A stretch of 64,000 bases of DNA, from positions 248,001 through 312,000 of the forward strand of contig CAWBGI010000005.1 of assembly GCA_963788225.1 (NCBI GenBank), written 5' to 3'. Below, piece by piece: positions 38,957 through 47,834 of the stretch. The position numbers and the translations under genes are program-made. The notes below the pieces were generated by a model that saw only the letters and a list, made by a program, of their open reading frames with translations, was not told the DNA's origin and did no database searches. The DNA is from Sulfotelmatobacter sp963788225 (GTDB taxonomy: Bacteria > Acidobacteriota > Terriglobia > Terriglobales > Acidobacteriaceae). Within the stretch, counting starts at the first letter, position 1. Each line of letters begins with the position of its first letter.

Positions 38957-40942
38957 ATGAGTTTGCGTATCCCTGCCCAACGATTCCTTTCCACGCTGAC
39001 AGGCTCCAAGCTTTGCTGTTATGTGGTTGTGATGCTGACTGGCCTGCTGTCCCTTACTCCGCTCGCATCTGCAAAGATCACGTTGTCGCCCACGAGCTTA
39101 ACTTTCGGGTCGCAGCAGGTTGGCACCACCAGTCCGCCCCAAACCATCACGGCATCGAACAACAAACCTTTCAAAGTTTCCATCACCAGCATCACGGTCA
39201 GTGCCGGGTTTACACAGACCAATACTTGCGGCACGACATTCCAGGCGAACGGCAGTTGCACCATCAGCATCAGTTTCGCCCCGACCACGACGGGAACCAT
39301 TACCGGAACGCTCACGATTACCGACAGCGCACAAAACAGCCCGCAAACCGCGACGCTCACCGGAACCGCGACCAGTGGTGGTGGCAGCGGAATCGACGTA
39401 ATTCAGCACATCGTCTTCATCATCAAAGAGAACCGCAGCTTCGATAATTATTTCGGAACCTTCCCCGGAGCGAACGGCGCGACCAGCGGGCCCATTTCCA
39501 CGGGACAGATTCTCACGCTGGGGCATACCCCAGATCGCTCGCGCGACATGGGGCACAGTTGGAACGACGCTCTCACCGCCATCAATAGCGGCAAGATGAA
39601 CCAGTTCGACCTGGTGCAGTTTGGCAACATCGGCGGCGATTACATGTCGATGACCCAGTTCTACCAGAGCGATATTCCAAATTACTGGACCTACGCCCAG
39701 ACCTTCACACTCTCCGATGCCACGTTCTCTTCGCTGCATGGCGGCAGTTTCCCCAACCACATGTACACCATCGCCGCCACCAGTGCGGATGCCATCGACA
39801 ACCCGAACGAGCCCACGCACCCGCAGTTCTCTTCGTGGGGCTGCGATGCGGAGACCGGAACCACGGTGACCTTGCAGAACACGAGCGGCGTGCAATCCTC
39901 AATTTTCCCGTGCTTTACCAATACGACCCTGGGAGATCTGCTGGATGGTGCCGGAATTTCCTGGAAGTCCTACGCGCCGCAAGAGAACACTTCCGGCTAC
40001 GCCTGGAACACATACGATTCCTTCAATCAGATCCGCAACTCTTCATTGTGGGGCGAACACGTCGTGGGCTGGAGCAATTTCGTAACCGATGCGACCAACG
40101 GCAGCCTGCCCGCGGTCAGCTGGCTGGTTCCGAATACCGCGGATAGCGACCATCCGCCTTCCAGCGTTTGCGCCGGCGAGAACTGGGTGGTTGAGCAGAT
40201 CAACGCCATCATGCAGGGGCCGGACTGGAGCACGACTGCAATTTTCCTCACGTGGGATGATTTCGGCGGCTTCTACGATAACGCCGCTCCTGCCAACCCC
40301 GACTACTACGGATTCGGGCCGCGCGTCCCCATGATCATCATCTCTCCTTACGCACTGGCTGCACACATCGACAGCACCGAGTATGAATTTTCCTCGGTGT
40401 TGAAGTTCATCGAGACGCGCTTCGGCCTCACCAATCTCACCACCCGCGACCTGGACGCGGCCGACATGACCGCCGCTTTCAACTTCAACCAGACGCCGTT
40501 GCCGCCGCTGGTTTTGAGCACGCGCACTTGTCCCCCGGACGGGCCTGTCGTTAGCCTGGGCAACGCCAAGGTTTCCTTCGGCGACGTGCAGGTCGGCAAG
40601 AGCGCGACTCTGACCCGCACGCTTTCCAATACCGGCAGTTCCGCGCTGGACATCACCAACATCACAATCGGCGCTCCCTACACCCAGACCAACACTTGCG
40701 GGTCCACGGTGAAGGCGGGCGGCAGTTGCACCTTTACCTTTACGTTCACTCCGACAAAGGACAAGGCCCAGAACGCGCAGTGCACCATCTACGACAACGC
40801 CACCAGCGACCCCCAGATCTATTACCTCTATGGCACGGGGACCAGTTCGCCAGAGAAGGCCGCCCAGTCGGCCGTCCAACGGCAGAAGCAGACGGAGTCG
40901 AACAAAGAGGGTGAAGACAATCAGATGATCGACGACGATTAG
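38957..40942 (+). CDS. Secreted phosphoesterase (PF04185, phospholipase C/acid phosphatase-like) with Ig-like flanks, copy 1
   Basis: 661 residues, with GGAG 6 nt before the ATG. After a signal peptide (ending PLASA) comes an ASPM-like Ig domain (about 36-135), then a phosphoesterase domain of the alkaline-phosphatase superfamily. HIVFIIKENRSFDNYFGTF (Glu158-Asn159) is the N-terminal metal-site block of this family, with LPAVSWLVP, TWDDFGGFYDN and GFGPRVPMIIISPYA downstream. A second ASPM-like domain and an acidic tail end the protein. Family members cleave phospholipids or phosphomonoesters outside the cytoplasm. The Ig-enzyme-Ig order is unusual. A paralogue follows about 80 nt downstream, probably in the same operon. 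Confidence 0.88.
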   Translation: MSLRIPAQRFLSTLTGSKLCCYVVVMLTGLLSLTPLASAKITLSPTSLTFGSQQVGTTSPPQTITASNNKPFKVSITSITVSAGFTQTNTCGTTFQANGSCTISISFAPTTTGTITGTLTITDSAQNSPQTATLTGTATSGGGSGIDVIQHIVFIIKENRSFDNYFGTFPGANGATSGPISTGQILTLGHTPDRSRDMGHSWNDALTAINSGKMNQFDLVQFGNIGGDYMSMTQFYQSDIPNYWTYAQTFTLSDATFSSLHGGSFPNHMYTIAATSADAIDNPNEPTHPQFSSWGCDAETGTTVTLQNTSGVQSSIFPCFTNTTLGDLLDGAGISWKSYAPQENTSGYAWNTYDSFNQIRNSSLWGEHVVGWSNFVTDATNGSLPAVSWLVPNTADSDHPPSSVCAGENWVVEQINAIMQGPDWSTTAIFLTWDDFGGFYDNAAPANPDYYGFGPRVPMIIISPYALAAHIDSTEYEFSSVLKFIETRFGLTNLTTRDLDAADMTAAFNFNQTPLPPLVLSTRTCPPDGPVVSLGNAKVSFGDVQVGKSATLTRTLSNTGSSALDITNITIGAPYTQTNTCGSTVKAGGSCTFTFTFTPTKDKAQNAQCTIYDNATSDPQIYYLYGTGTSSPEKAAQSAVQRQKQTESNKEGEDNQMIDDD

Positions 40943-41024
40943 GCCGACGACGCCTGACCATGCAGTTCTTTTGAGATTTGAGGAAGGTGGTCTCTCAGGT
41001 ATGCGTCCGCCTTTTGGAGGGTTC

Positions 41025-42995
41025 GTGAGTCTGCGTTTCTTCTCTCAGAGATTGTTGCCGACGTTGATGCGCGTGAAGGTGTTCAACTACGTTATTCTGC
41101 TGCTCGCGAGTGTGCTGTTTTTATCCTCGCACGCGGCGGCAAAGATCACCTTGTCGCCCACGAGCCTGACCTTCGGATCGCAGACGGTCGGCACCACCAG
41201 TCCGGCCCAAACCATCACCGTATCGAACAATAAGCCCTTCAAAATTACCGTCAACAGCATCGCCGTCACTTCCGGCTACATCGAGACCAATACTTGCGGC
41301 AAGACCATCGCCGCTAACGGCACTTGCACCATCAGCGTCAGTTTCTCCCCGACCCAATCGGGAACGATCACCGGAACGCTCACCGTTACCGACAGCGCGC
41401 TCAACAGCCCGCAAACCGCGAGCCTGACCGGAACGGCGGTTGGGAATGGCGGCGGAATCGACGTAATCCAGCACATCGTCTTCATCATTAAAGAGAATCG
41501 CAGCTTCAACAATTATTTCGGCACGTTTCCCGGTGCGACCGGCGCCACCAGCGGACCGGTCTCCGACGGACAAACCATCCCGCTGAACCACACTCCCGAT
41601 CGCGTCCGCGACCTCGGCCACGGTTGGACCGACGCACTCACCGCCATCAACAATGGCCTCATGAATCAGTTCGACCTGGTCCAGTACGGCAACATCGATG
41701 GCGATTACATGTCGATGTCGCAGCTGTATCAATCCGACCTTCCCAACTATTGGACCTACGCGCAAACCTTCGCCCTATCCGATAACACGTTCTCGTCGCT
41801 GCACGGCGGCAGTTTTCCCAATCACATGTACACCATCGCCGCCGACAACTTCGAGGCCATCAGCAATCCCAGCAATCCCACGCATCCCCAATACGGGTAC
41901 TGGGGATGCGATGCTCCAACCGGCAGTTTGGTCACGCTTTCCACTACCTCGGGGAAACAGTCCAGCGTTTTCCCCTGCTTCGACAATCAAACCCTCGGCG
42001 ACCTGCTGCTGTCGGCGGGCATTTCCTGGAAGTACTACGCACCCACGGAAAACACTGCCGGATACGAGTGGAACGCGATGGACGCCATCAACCACATCCG
42101 GAATACTTCGGTGTGGACATCCAACGTTTTTCCCTACTCGCAGTTCTCCACCGATGCCAAGAATGGCAACCTTCCCGCCGTAAGCTGGCTGGTGCCGCCC
42201 ACCGCGGACAGCGAACATCCGCCCGCCAGCACCTGCTCCGGAGAAAACTGGACGGTTCAACAGCTCAACGCCATCATGCAGGGACCGGACTGGAATACCA
42301 CCGCCATCTTCCTTACGTGGGATGATTTCGGCGGATTTTACGACCCGGTCGCGCCGCCCAATCCTGACTACTACGGATTTGGCCCGCGCGTTCCCATGCT
42401 GATCATTTCTCCCTACTCCATACCCGGCTCCATTACCCATACTCAATATGAATTTTCTTCGGTGCTGAAGTTTGTGGAAACGCGCTTCGGTCTGGCTTCG
42501 CTCACGGCGCGGGACGCCGACGCCAACGACATGACAGATGCGTTCAACTTCAACCAAACGCCATTGAATCCGCTGGTCCTGACTACGCGCACGTGTCCGG
42601 AAGGACCGATCGTATCGCTGAGCAATAAGAACGTGAGTTTCGGCGACGTCACGGAAGGGACGACCAGCCCGCCGCTGACCCGCACCATGAGCAATGTCGG
42701 TGATGAGGCGCTCGATATCACGAGCGTCGTGGTCACTAGCTCCGATTACGCGCAGACCAACAATTGTGGCTCGACTCTCGCGGCCGGCGCCACCTGCACC
42801 TTCACCATCACCTTTACTCCCAGCAAGACCGGACAGGACAACGCCTACATCAACATCACCGACAGCGCCAGCACCAGCCCGCAGGAATTCGACCTGTTCG
42901 GCACCGGCGAGGCCAAGTCAGCAAAGCGCCAGATTCAGCCTGCGTCACACGATGTCAACACAACGACCAGTGATGATGACGACGACAACGATTAA
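41025..42995 (+). CDS. Secreted phosphoesterase (PF04185) with Ig-like flanks, copy 2
   Basis: A 656-residue paralogue of copy 1 with the same Ig-enzyme-Ig order: signal ending SSHAAA, KITLSPTSLTFGSQTVGTTS, then HIVFIIKENRSFNNYFGTF (Glu157). The aspartate after ENRSF in copy 1 is asparagine here. TWDDFGGFYDP and GFGPRVPMLIISPYS are kept. The C-terminal tail is a run of aspartates. I chose GTG as start: GGAGG lies 4 nt upstream and the product SLRFFSQRLLP matches the start of copy 1 (SLRIPAQRFLS). Products are probably co-transcribed from the dyad promoter; phosphate scavenging is plausible but not shown. Confidence 0.87.
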   Translation: MSLRFFSQRLLPTLMRVKVFNYVILLLASVLFLSSHAAAKITLSPTSLTFGSQTVGTTSPAQTITVSNNKPFKITVNSIAVTSGYIETNTCGKTIAANGTCTISVSFSPTQSGTITGTLTVTDSALNSPQTASLTGTAVGNGGGIDVIQHIVFIIKENRSFNNYFGTFPGATGATSGPVSDGQTIPLNHTPDRVRDLGHGWTDALTAINNGLMNQFDLVQYGNIDGDYMSMSQLYQSDLPNYWTYAQTFALSDNTFSSLHGGSFPNHMYTIAADNFEAISNPSNPTHPQYGYWGCDAPTGSLVTLSTTSGKQSSVFPCFDNQTLGDLLLSAGISWKYYAPTENTAGYEWNAMDAINHIRNTSVWTSNVFPYSQFSTDAKNGNLPAVSWLVPPTADSEHPPASTCSGENWTVQQLNAIMQGPDWNTTAIFLTWDDFGGFYDPVAPPNPDYYGFGPRVPMLIISPYSIPGSITHTQYEFSSVLKFVETRFGLASLTARDADANDMTDAFNFNQTPLNPLVLTTRTCPEGPIVSLSNKNVSFGDVTEGTTSPPLTRTMSNVGDEALDITSVVVTSSDYAQTNNCGSTLAAGATCTFTITFTPSKTGQDNAYINITDSASTSPQEFDLFGTGEAKSAKRQIQPASHDVNTTTSDDDDDND

Positions 42996-43021
42996 GAGGA
43001 GGTGTCTGGTTTTGGGTGGAG

Positions 43022-43057
43022 CAGCGCTTTTCAGCGCTGCGTCAAAGGCTTTTTTTA
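43022..43057 (+). terminator. Terminator-like hairpin after the phosphoesterase pair
   Basis: GCAGCGCT pairs with AGCGCTGC, and seven T follow 10 nt later. The stem is also one of the dispersed 'TTCAGC' palindromes; two more such pieces lie between it and the next gene. Confidence 0.6.
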
Positions 43058-43167
43058 AGACCAGGCTTTAGCCGCTGAGGTACGTCCACGGACTTTTTCC
43101 GCACCCTGTTCAGCCGTGCCGTTAAGTGCTCAAATGAGCCCGCGCTTCAGCGCCTGAGGTACGCTAC

Positions 43168-45164
43168 TTAACTGACCGTTAACTGCACCGTCACAGTTCT
43201 CGTCATGCTCCCGTTGTTAGCAATCACAGTGATCGAGTAGGTCCCGGCCGCCGTATTCGTCCCTGCAGTCACCGTCAACACAGATGTCCCAGAAGTCTTA
43301 ATCGAAGTCGCACTCAGCGTTCCCGAGAGCCCCTTCACTTCCGTGATTCCATCCAGCGTCAGCGTCACCGTCCCCGTAAAATTCAGCGGAGTCAGCGCCA
43401 GATTAAAGGTCGCCGACTTGCCCGGCTTCACCGTTAAAATCGCGTTGTCGACGCTGATCCAATAATCCGTCCCCACCGGATTCAAATCGCAAGCCGCTCC
43501 GGGACTGCCCGAGGGGGCTTTGTAAGTGGAACTGGAGTCTTGCGTAGTTACGTCTTGCCAGGCCTCAAAATCATCCCCCGTCCAATCCTTCGGTGAAGCC
43601 ACCATATAGGGTGTGGTCGTGCTCGAAGTGTTCCACCAGGTATTATTCTTCGACACCAGCGTGGTCTGGAAACTCGTCCAGTCCGAATCGTTCAGATAAC
43701 CATCGGTAAACAGCGACTGGGTGCTGCCGTTTCCCTGAATCGTGTTCCCCGTATTCGTGAAGTTCTGCGTCACGAGGTTGGTTGTCTTGCCGGTTTGCCA
43801 GTTGGTAACCTCTATGCCGCCCTTCACCCCGATCATAATAATTTCAGCGGCCGCGTTGTTCATGATCACGCCATTGGTAAAGGAAACGCCTTCCGAGTTG
43901 CGCAGCACCAGTCCCCCCACTACCTGAGGCCCATCGTTGTTGCAGATGTAGCTGTCGTTAAATGTAATTGGTCCCTCGTCTTTCTCCACGAAGATCCCGC
44001 TTCGCAAATTGCCGGTGGAAATAATGCCGCTGGTGCTGATGCTCGCGTTGTCTGTGTCCCAGTGGATTCCGTAGGCCTCATTGAAGCTCACCGTCAGGCC
44101 GTCAATCGTGTCGTCATGTACCTGCCACGCGTGAAGCCCTGAAGTATTGCAGGTGTAGTAAGCGCCTTGCGCGCCGCGCCAGTTGTTATACGAGGTCGTA
44201 TCCGATTGCCACAGCCCATACAGCGTAGTGGCCTCCTGAAAGCCGCTGTCCCCGTTATGCACGGCCACGCTGTTCTCCACTGTGAAGTACGTCGCCGGAT
44301 TCGAGATACTCAACCCCTGCCCGTTATTCCATTGGAATGTGTCCGTATCGAACTCAATATTGCTAGACTCGCCGGTAACCGACACCGCGGCGTTACCGTG
44401 GCAGGTATTCGCATATTGGAAAGTCAGTCCGCGGATCACGACGTACGACTTGTGGTCAATCTGCAGAATAGAAGACGAAGTGCCGGCCTCCACCGTTGCA
44501 GTGCTCATGTTGGTCCCGGTTGCAGGCCACACATAGAGCAGGTCGCTGCTTTCATCCACGTAGAACGTGCCTTGCTGCATTTGCGTCAAAGACAGCACTT
44601 GGGTCAAGACGGTGCCGTTCACGGCCACTAACTCCTGCCGCATCGTAATCTCCTGCTGGAAAGGGCAGCTCGGCTGAGCTGCGGGCAGGTTCCCCAGTCG
44701 TTGGTCCAGCTGGTGGTGTAAATACTCTTGTTCGCGGAGTACTCCGACCAGCCGGTGTAGAGCACAGCTCCGCTGACAATCACAGTCCCATTAGTGGAGG
44801 CCTCGATGGTTATGGGCAGGGAAGTGTCTTTGCTGCTGTGGCTCATCGTGATGCTTTCCCGGTATGTCCCGGCCTCGATGGTTACTTTCGTACCAATGCT
44901 GGCGTGATTGTTGCTCTCCGCCATCGATGCGGCCGCGCCTATCGTCTTCAGCGGTTTCGACTCCGTGCCCGGATTTGAATCCGATCCCGTAGTCCCATTC
45001 ACATAAACATTGGCTGTTTCCAGGCTTTCGTTGACATTCGCTTGTCCGAAGGCGCCGCTAAGAAGAAAAAAGGGCAATAGCAATGAAATCAGGAGGGCGG
45101 ATGGAAAGAAGTTGATTCGAACAGACGGACGGCGACTGCCGGCCAAGGGGAGGGTGGCGGACAT
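43168..45164 (-). pseudogene. Secreted beta-helix protein, frameshifted
   Basis: Two minus-strand frames form one protein of about 665 residues. The first has a signal peptide (ending SGAFGQ) and a DUF1565-type entry, VYVNGTTGSDSNPGT, then VTIEAGTYRESI. It breaks after NDWGTCP; restoring one base near nt 44678-44690 continues as AQPSCPFQQEITMRQELVAV, the start of the second frame. That frame holds a right-handed beta-helix (VIRGLTFQYANTCHG, VENSVAVHNGDSGFQ) and a C-terminal Ig-like domain ending TVTVQLTVS. The fold is common in polysaccharide-active enzymes; catalytic residues are not recognisable. A degenerate SD-hiding leader precedes the start. Confidence 0.78.
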
Positions 45165-45171
45165 CTGAATT

Positions 45172-45218
45172 ACCTCGAATGGGGATTTCGGAAGGACGGT
45201 TTCGACTACTGGGCGTCC
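45172..45218 (-). promoter_or_regulatory. Degenerate copy of the SD-sequestering leader (copy C)
   Basis: GTCCTTCCGAAATCCCCA and TTCGAGGTAATT before the ATG match the leaders of the two tandem hydrolases. CGAA/TTCG and CCT/AGG still pair around a CCCC loop with a small bulge. Hairpin 1 keeps GGAC/GTCC only. The gene behind it is not of the same family as the other two. Confidence 0.5.
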
Positions 45219-45289
45219 TCATCGCGACTCTAAACAGGCACTGCCCATCTGACTAGGTCTCAGAAGGACATATCCCGCGCTGCTCACGG

Positions 45290-45440
45290 GATCTGGCCCA
45301 AGAAGGGAAATGCAACCGCCGCAACGGCTCCGCCCCGGAGGGGCTTCGCGATAATAGCCCGGCGCCTTTGCCGCTGGGGAAAAGTGGAAAGCGAGAACGA
45401 GTCCCGGAGGGACGACTGAGTCCTTTCGCAGGTAGCCGAA
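45290..45440. repeat. Dispersed 'CCGGAGGG' inverted repeats
   Basis: CCCCGGAGGGG and GTCCCGGAGGGAC with their usual purine-rich spacers. This looks like an acidobacterial intergenic repeat family. It fills most of the divergent gap; no gene is supported there. Confidence 0.6.
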
Positions 45441-45497
45441 AGAGCATGCCTGCCCGAAGCCGGTAAAACAGGCGAAACCGCCCCGAAACCCACACAC

Positions 45498-45544
45498 TGT
45501 GCAAGAACTTTCATCCTTGACAGCCCACAGGACAAAGCTAGAAT
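45498..45544 (+). promoter_or_regulatory. Dyad operator plus sigma70 promoter of the SGNH gene
   Basis: TGTGCAAGAACTTTCATC precedes a perfect TTGACA by one nt, with TAGAAT 16 nt later. The leader to the ATG would be about 200 nt. Confidence 0.75.
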
Positions 45545-45755
45545 AACGGCACAATCTCCTCCACCCCCGAGGAGTGATTGCCAGATTGGGTGGTTTTTCC
45601 CTCGAAACTGCTAACTCTCAACAGTCGTACATAATGCGCGGTTGAGCTGCGAAATCACCCGTGGAAAGTACCGGGGTTTTTATTAAACGTGCCCATGAAT
45701 GTCTGATTTTGGCCAGCTCCTGCCGTTCTGACCGAGCAATTGGAGGATTCCGCTT

Positions 45756-47681
45756 ATGCCAGCTGTAATTCGAAGTTTGACCTCTCTTTTCGTCCGCCTT
45801 CTAGTCGCCAGCCTTCTTGTTCTTCCTGCTTTCGCACAGCTGACGTCAACTCCCAGTTCGCTCTCGTTTTCGAACACCTACATCGGCCTGATCACCGCGT
45901 CGAAGAGCATCAGTGTCAAGAACACGGGCACCAGCAGCGTCACCATCGACAGCATCACTTCCTCGTGTCCCGAGTTCAAGCTGGCTTCCGGAACCACTCC
46001 GATAACTGTAGCCGCGGGTAAGACCACGTCCTACTCGTTCTATTTCGCCCCGCAGGCTGCCCAGCTCTACAGTTGCGACTATACGATCGTGCCCTCGAGT
46101 GGCAGCAACTTAGTTGTTCCGATATCCGGGACCGGGCTGAGCACAAAAGCAGTCGTAAGCCTCAGCACAACTTCGTTGAGCTTCCCCAATCAGTCTGTCG
46201 GGACTCCGAGCGCCAGCCAATCCGTGAAAGTTTCCAACACGGGCACGGCCAGCATTGAGATTACGGGCATCACCATCACGCCGCCCACCTTCTCGATTAC
46301 TCCTGTGACGCTTCCCATTACCATCAAAGCCAATTCCAATACCACCATCAACGTGAGTTACAGTCCGGCTCTGGTGACCTCGGAAACCGGTGTCCTCGGC
46401 CTGGTCTATAACCAGCTTCCCGAGGCGGTTGTCGATCTTTCGGGCAACGGCATCGCGGCCACATCGCTGGTGCTGACCAACATCGCCACCATGCCGGCTG
46501 CCACACAGGGCGCGGCTTATCAAGTCCAGTTGGCTGCGTCTTCGGGCAATCCGCCATACACCTTCGCGTTGCAGTCAGGATCCACGCTGCCCAGCGGTCT
46601 TACCGGCTCCAGCACGGGACTGATCAGCGGCACCGTGGCCTCGACTGTCGCCACTGGAACTTACACGTTCACTGCGCAGGTAACCGACGCCAAGAGCCAT
46701 CTGGCGACCAAACTGTTTTCGTTAACCGTGTCCAAAGCCACGGGCGCAGCCTGCAACAACACTTCCTTCGATGTGCCGGGACTTACTACACCTATCGTGC
46801 CTCTCACCGACTTAGCTACGGGAACTTATCAGGGCGAAGAAGGTGGCTTGTACCCCAATGGAAGCAACGTACGGCCAACGAGTCAGGATACGTATGGCCA
46901 GACGCTCGCCAGCGAGATTCAGCCCCTCAGTTCCACTGGTGCGCCCAGCCCAACGGGCAAGATCGTGTTGCTCGCGATTGGTGAATCCACAGCCCTGGAT
47001 GAATTTGGCACCGCGTTCCTTCCCCTGGCCAACCACGACCCTGCAATCAATCCCAATATCGTCTTCGTGGATGGCGCACAAGGCGGCGCAACACCTGGCA
47101 CGTTGCTGACCACGACGGGCAACGGCTACTTCAACACAATTATTAACAATTACCTGCCCGACCAGGGAGTCACGGCCAACCAGGTGGAAGTGATCTGGAT
47201 GGAAGACAGCAACGGCATCGCCACCGGTTCGTTCCCCACTGATATGACCACGCTGCAGACCGACTACGAGACGGTGATGAACAACTTCTATACGTTGTTC
47301 CCCAATCTGAAAATGGTTTATTTCTCCAGCCGCATCTATGCGGGCTACTCCAATGGCGTGGCGAAAATCAACCCCGAACCTTACGCATACGAATCTGGCT
47401 TTGCCGTGAAGAACGCAATTGCAGACCAGATCAACGGCAAGAGTGGCCTTTGCGACGGAAACGGGTGCTCACCGGTAAAAGCGCCCTGGATGTCCTGGGG
47501 CCCGTACTACTGGGCGAACGGATTGCTGGCCAGCGAGGACGGAATGGTTTGGACGTGTCAGGACCTGCAGAAAGACGGCACTCACCCAGCATCTCCTTCG
47601 GGAGATCTGAAGGTCGCGAGCCAGTTACTGAACTTCCTGAAGACCGATGACACCACGACGCCATGGTTCCTGGTTCCGTGA
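45756..47681 (+). CDS. Secreted SGNH-like hydrolase with Ig-like domains, copy 1
   Basis: 641 residues with a signal peptide ending LPAFAQ. Two ASPM-like domains (about 28-230) and a He_PIG domain (about 238-328) precede a C-terminal domain that looks like an SGNH/GDSL hydrolase: LLAIGESTALDEF places Ser411 as nucleophile in a GES variant of the GDS block, and DGTHPASPSG gives the Asp607/His610 dyad of block V. VFVDGAQGGATPGT may supply the oxyanion-hole block. Such enzymes are esterases or acetyl-esterases acting on polysaccharide or lipid outside the cell. The assignment rests on block spacing and is moderate. A paralogue of identical length follows. Confidence 0.75.
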   Translation: MPAVIRSLTSLFVRLLVASLLVLPAFAQLTSTPSSLSFSNTYIGLITASKSISVKNTGTSSVTIDSITSSCPEFKLASGTTPITVAAGKTTSYSFYFAPQAAQLYSCDYTIVPSSGSNLVVPISGTGLSTKAVVSLSTTSLSFPNQSVGTPSASQSVKVSNTGTASIEITGITITPPTFSITPVTLPITIKANSNTTINVSYSPALVTSETGVLGLVYNQLPEAVVDLSGNGIAATSLVLTNIATMPAATQGAAYQVQLAASSGNPPYTFALQSGSTLPSGLTGSSTGLISGTVASTVATGTYTFTAQVTDAKSHLATKLFSLTVSKATGAACNNTSFDVPGLTTPIVPLTDLATGTYQGEEGGLYPNGSNVRPTSQDTYGQTLASEIQPLSSTGAPSPTGKIVLLAIGESTALDEFGTAFLPLANHDPAINPNIVFVDGAQGGATPGTLLTTTGNGYFNTIINNYLPDQGVTANQVEVIWMEDSNGIATGSFPTDMTTLQTDYETVMNNFYTLFPNLKMVYFSSRIYAGYSNGVAKINPEPYAYESGFAVKNAIADQINGKSGLCDGNGCSPVKAPWMSWGPYYWANGLLASEDGMVWTCQDLQKDGTHPASPSGDLKVASQLLNFLKTDDTTTPWFLVP

Positions 47682-47834
47682 AATTAGTCGCGTAAGAATG
47701 GTTCCCTAAGGATTGGGAATCAGCGTCGGGTTTTCGTCGATCGAAAATATTGGAGTTTCGCCTCAATGTCCCGCAAGCACAGCTCGCAGGATAATTCAGG
47801 CTTAGAGATAGTAAGTGAGATTACAGGAGCTACT

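Noticed and set aside
38668..39009. Longer N-terminus for the PQQ-like protein
   Set aside because: The upstream 114 codons contain the gene's own -35/-10 boxes and dyad, and the signal peptide begins right after the TTG with a good ribosome site.
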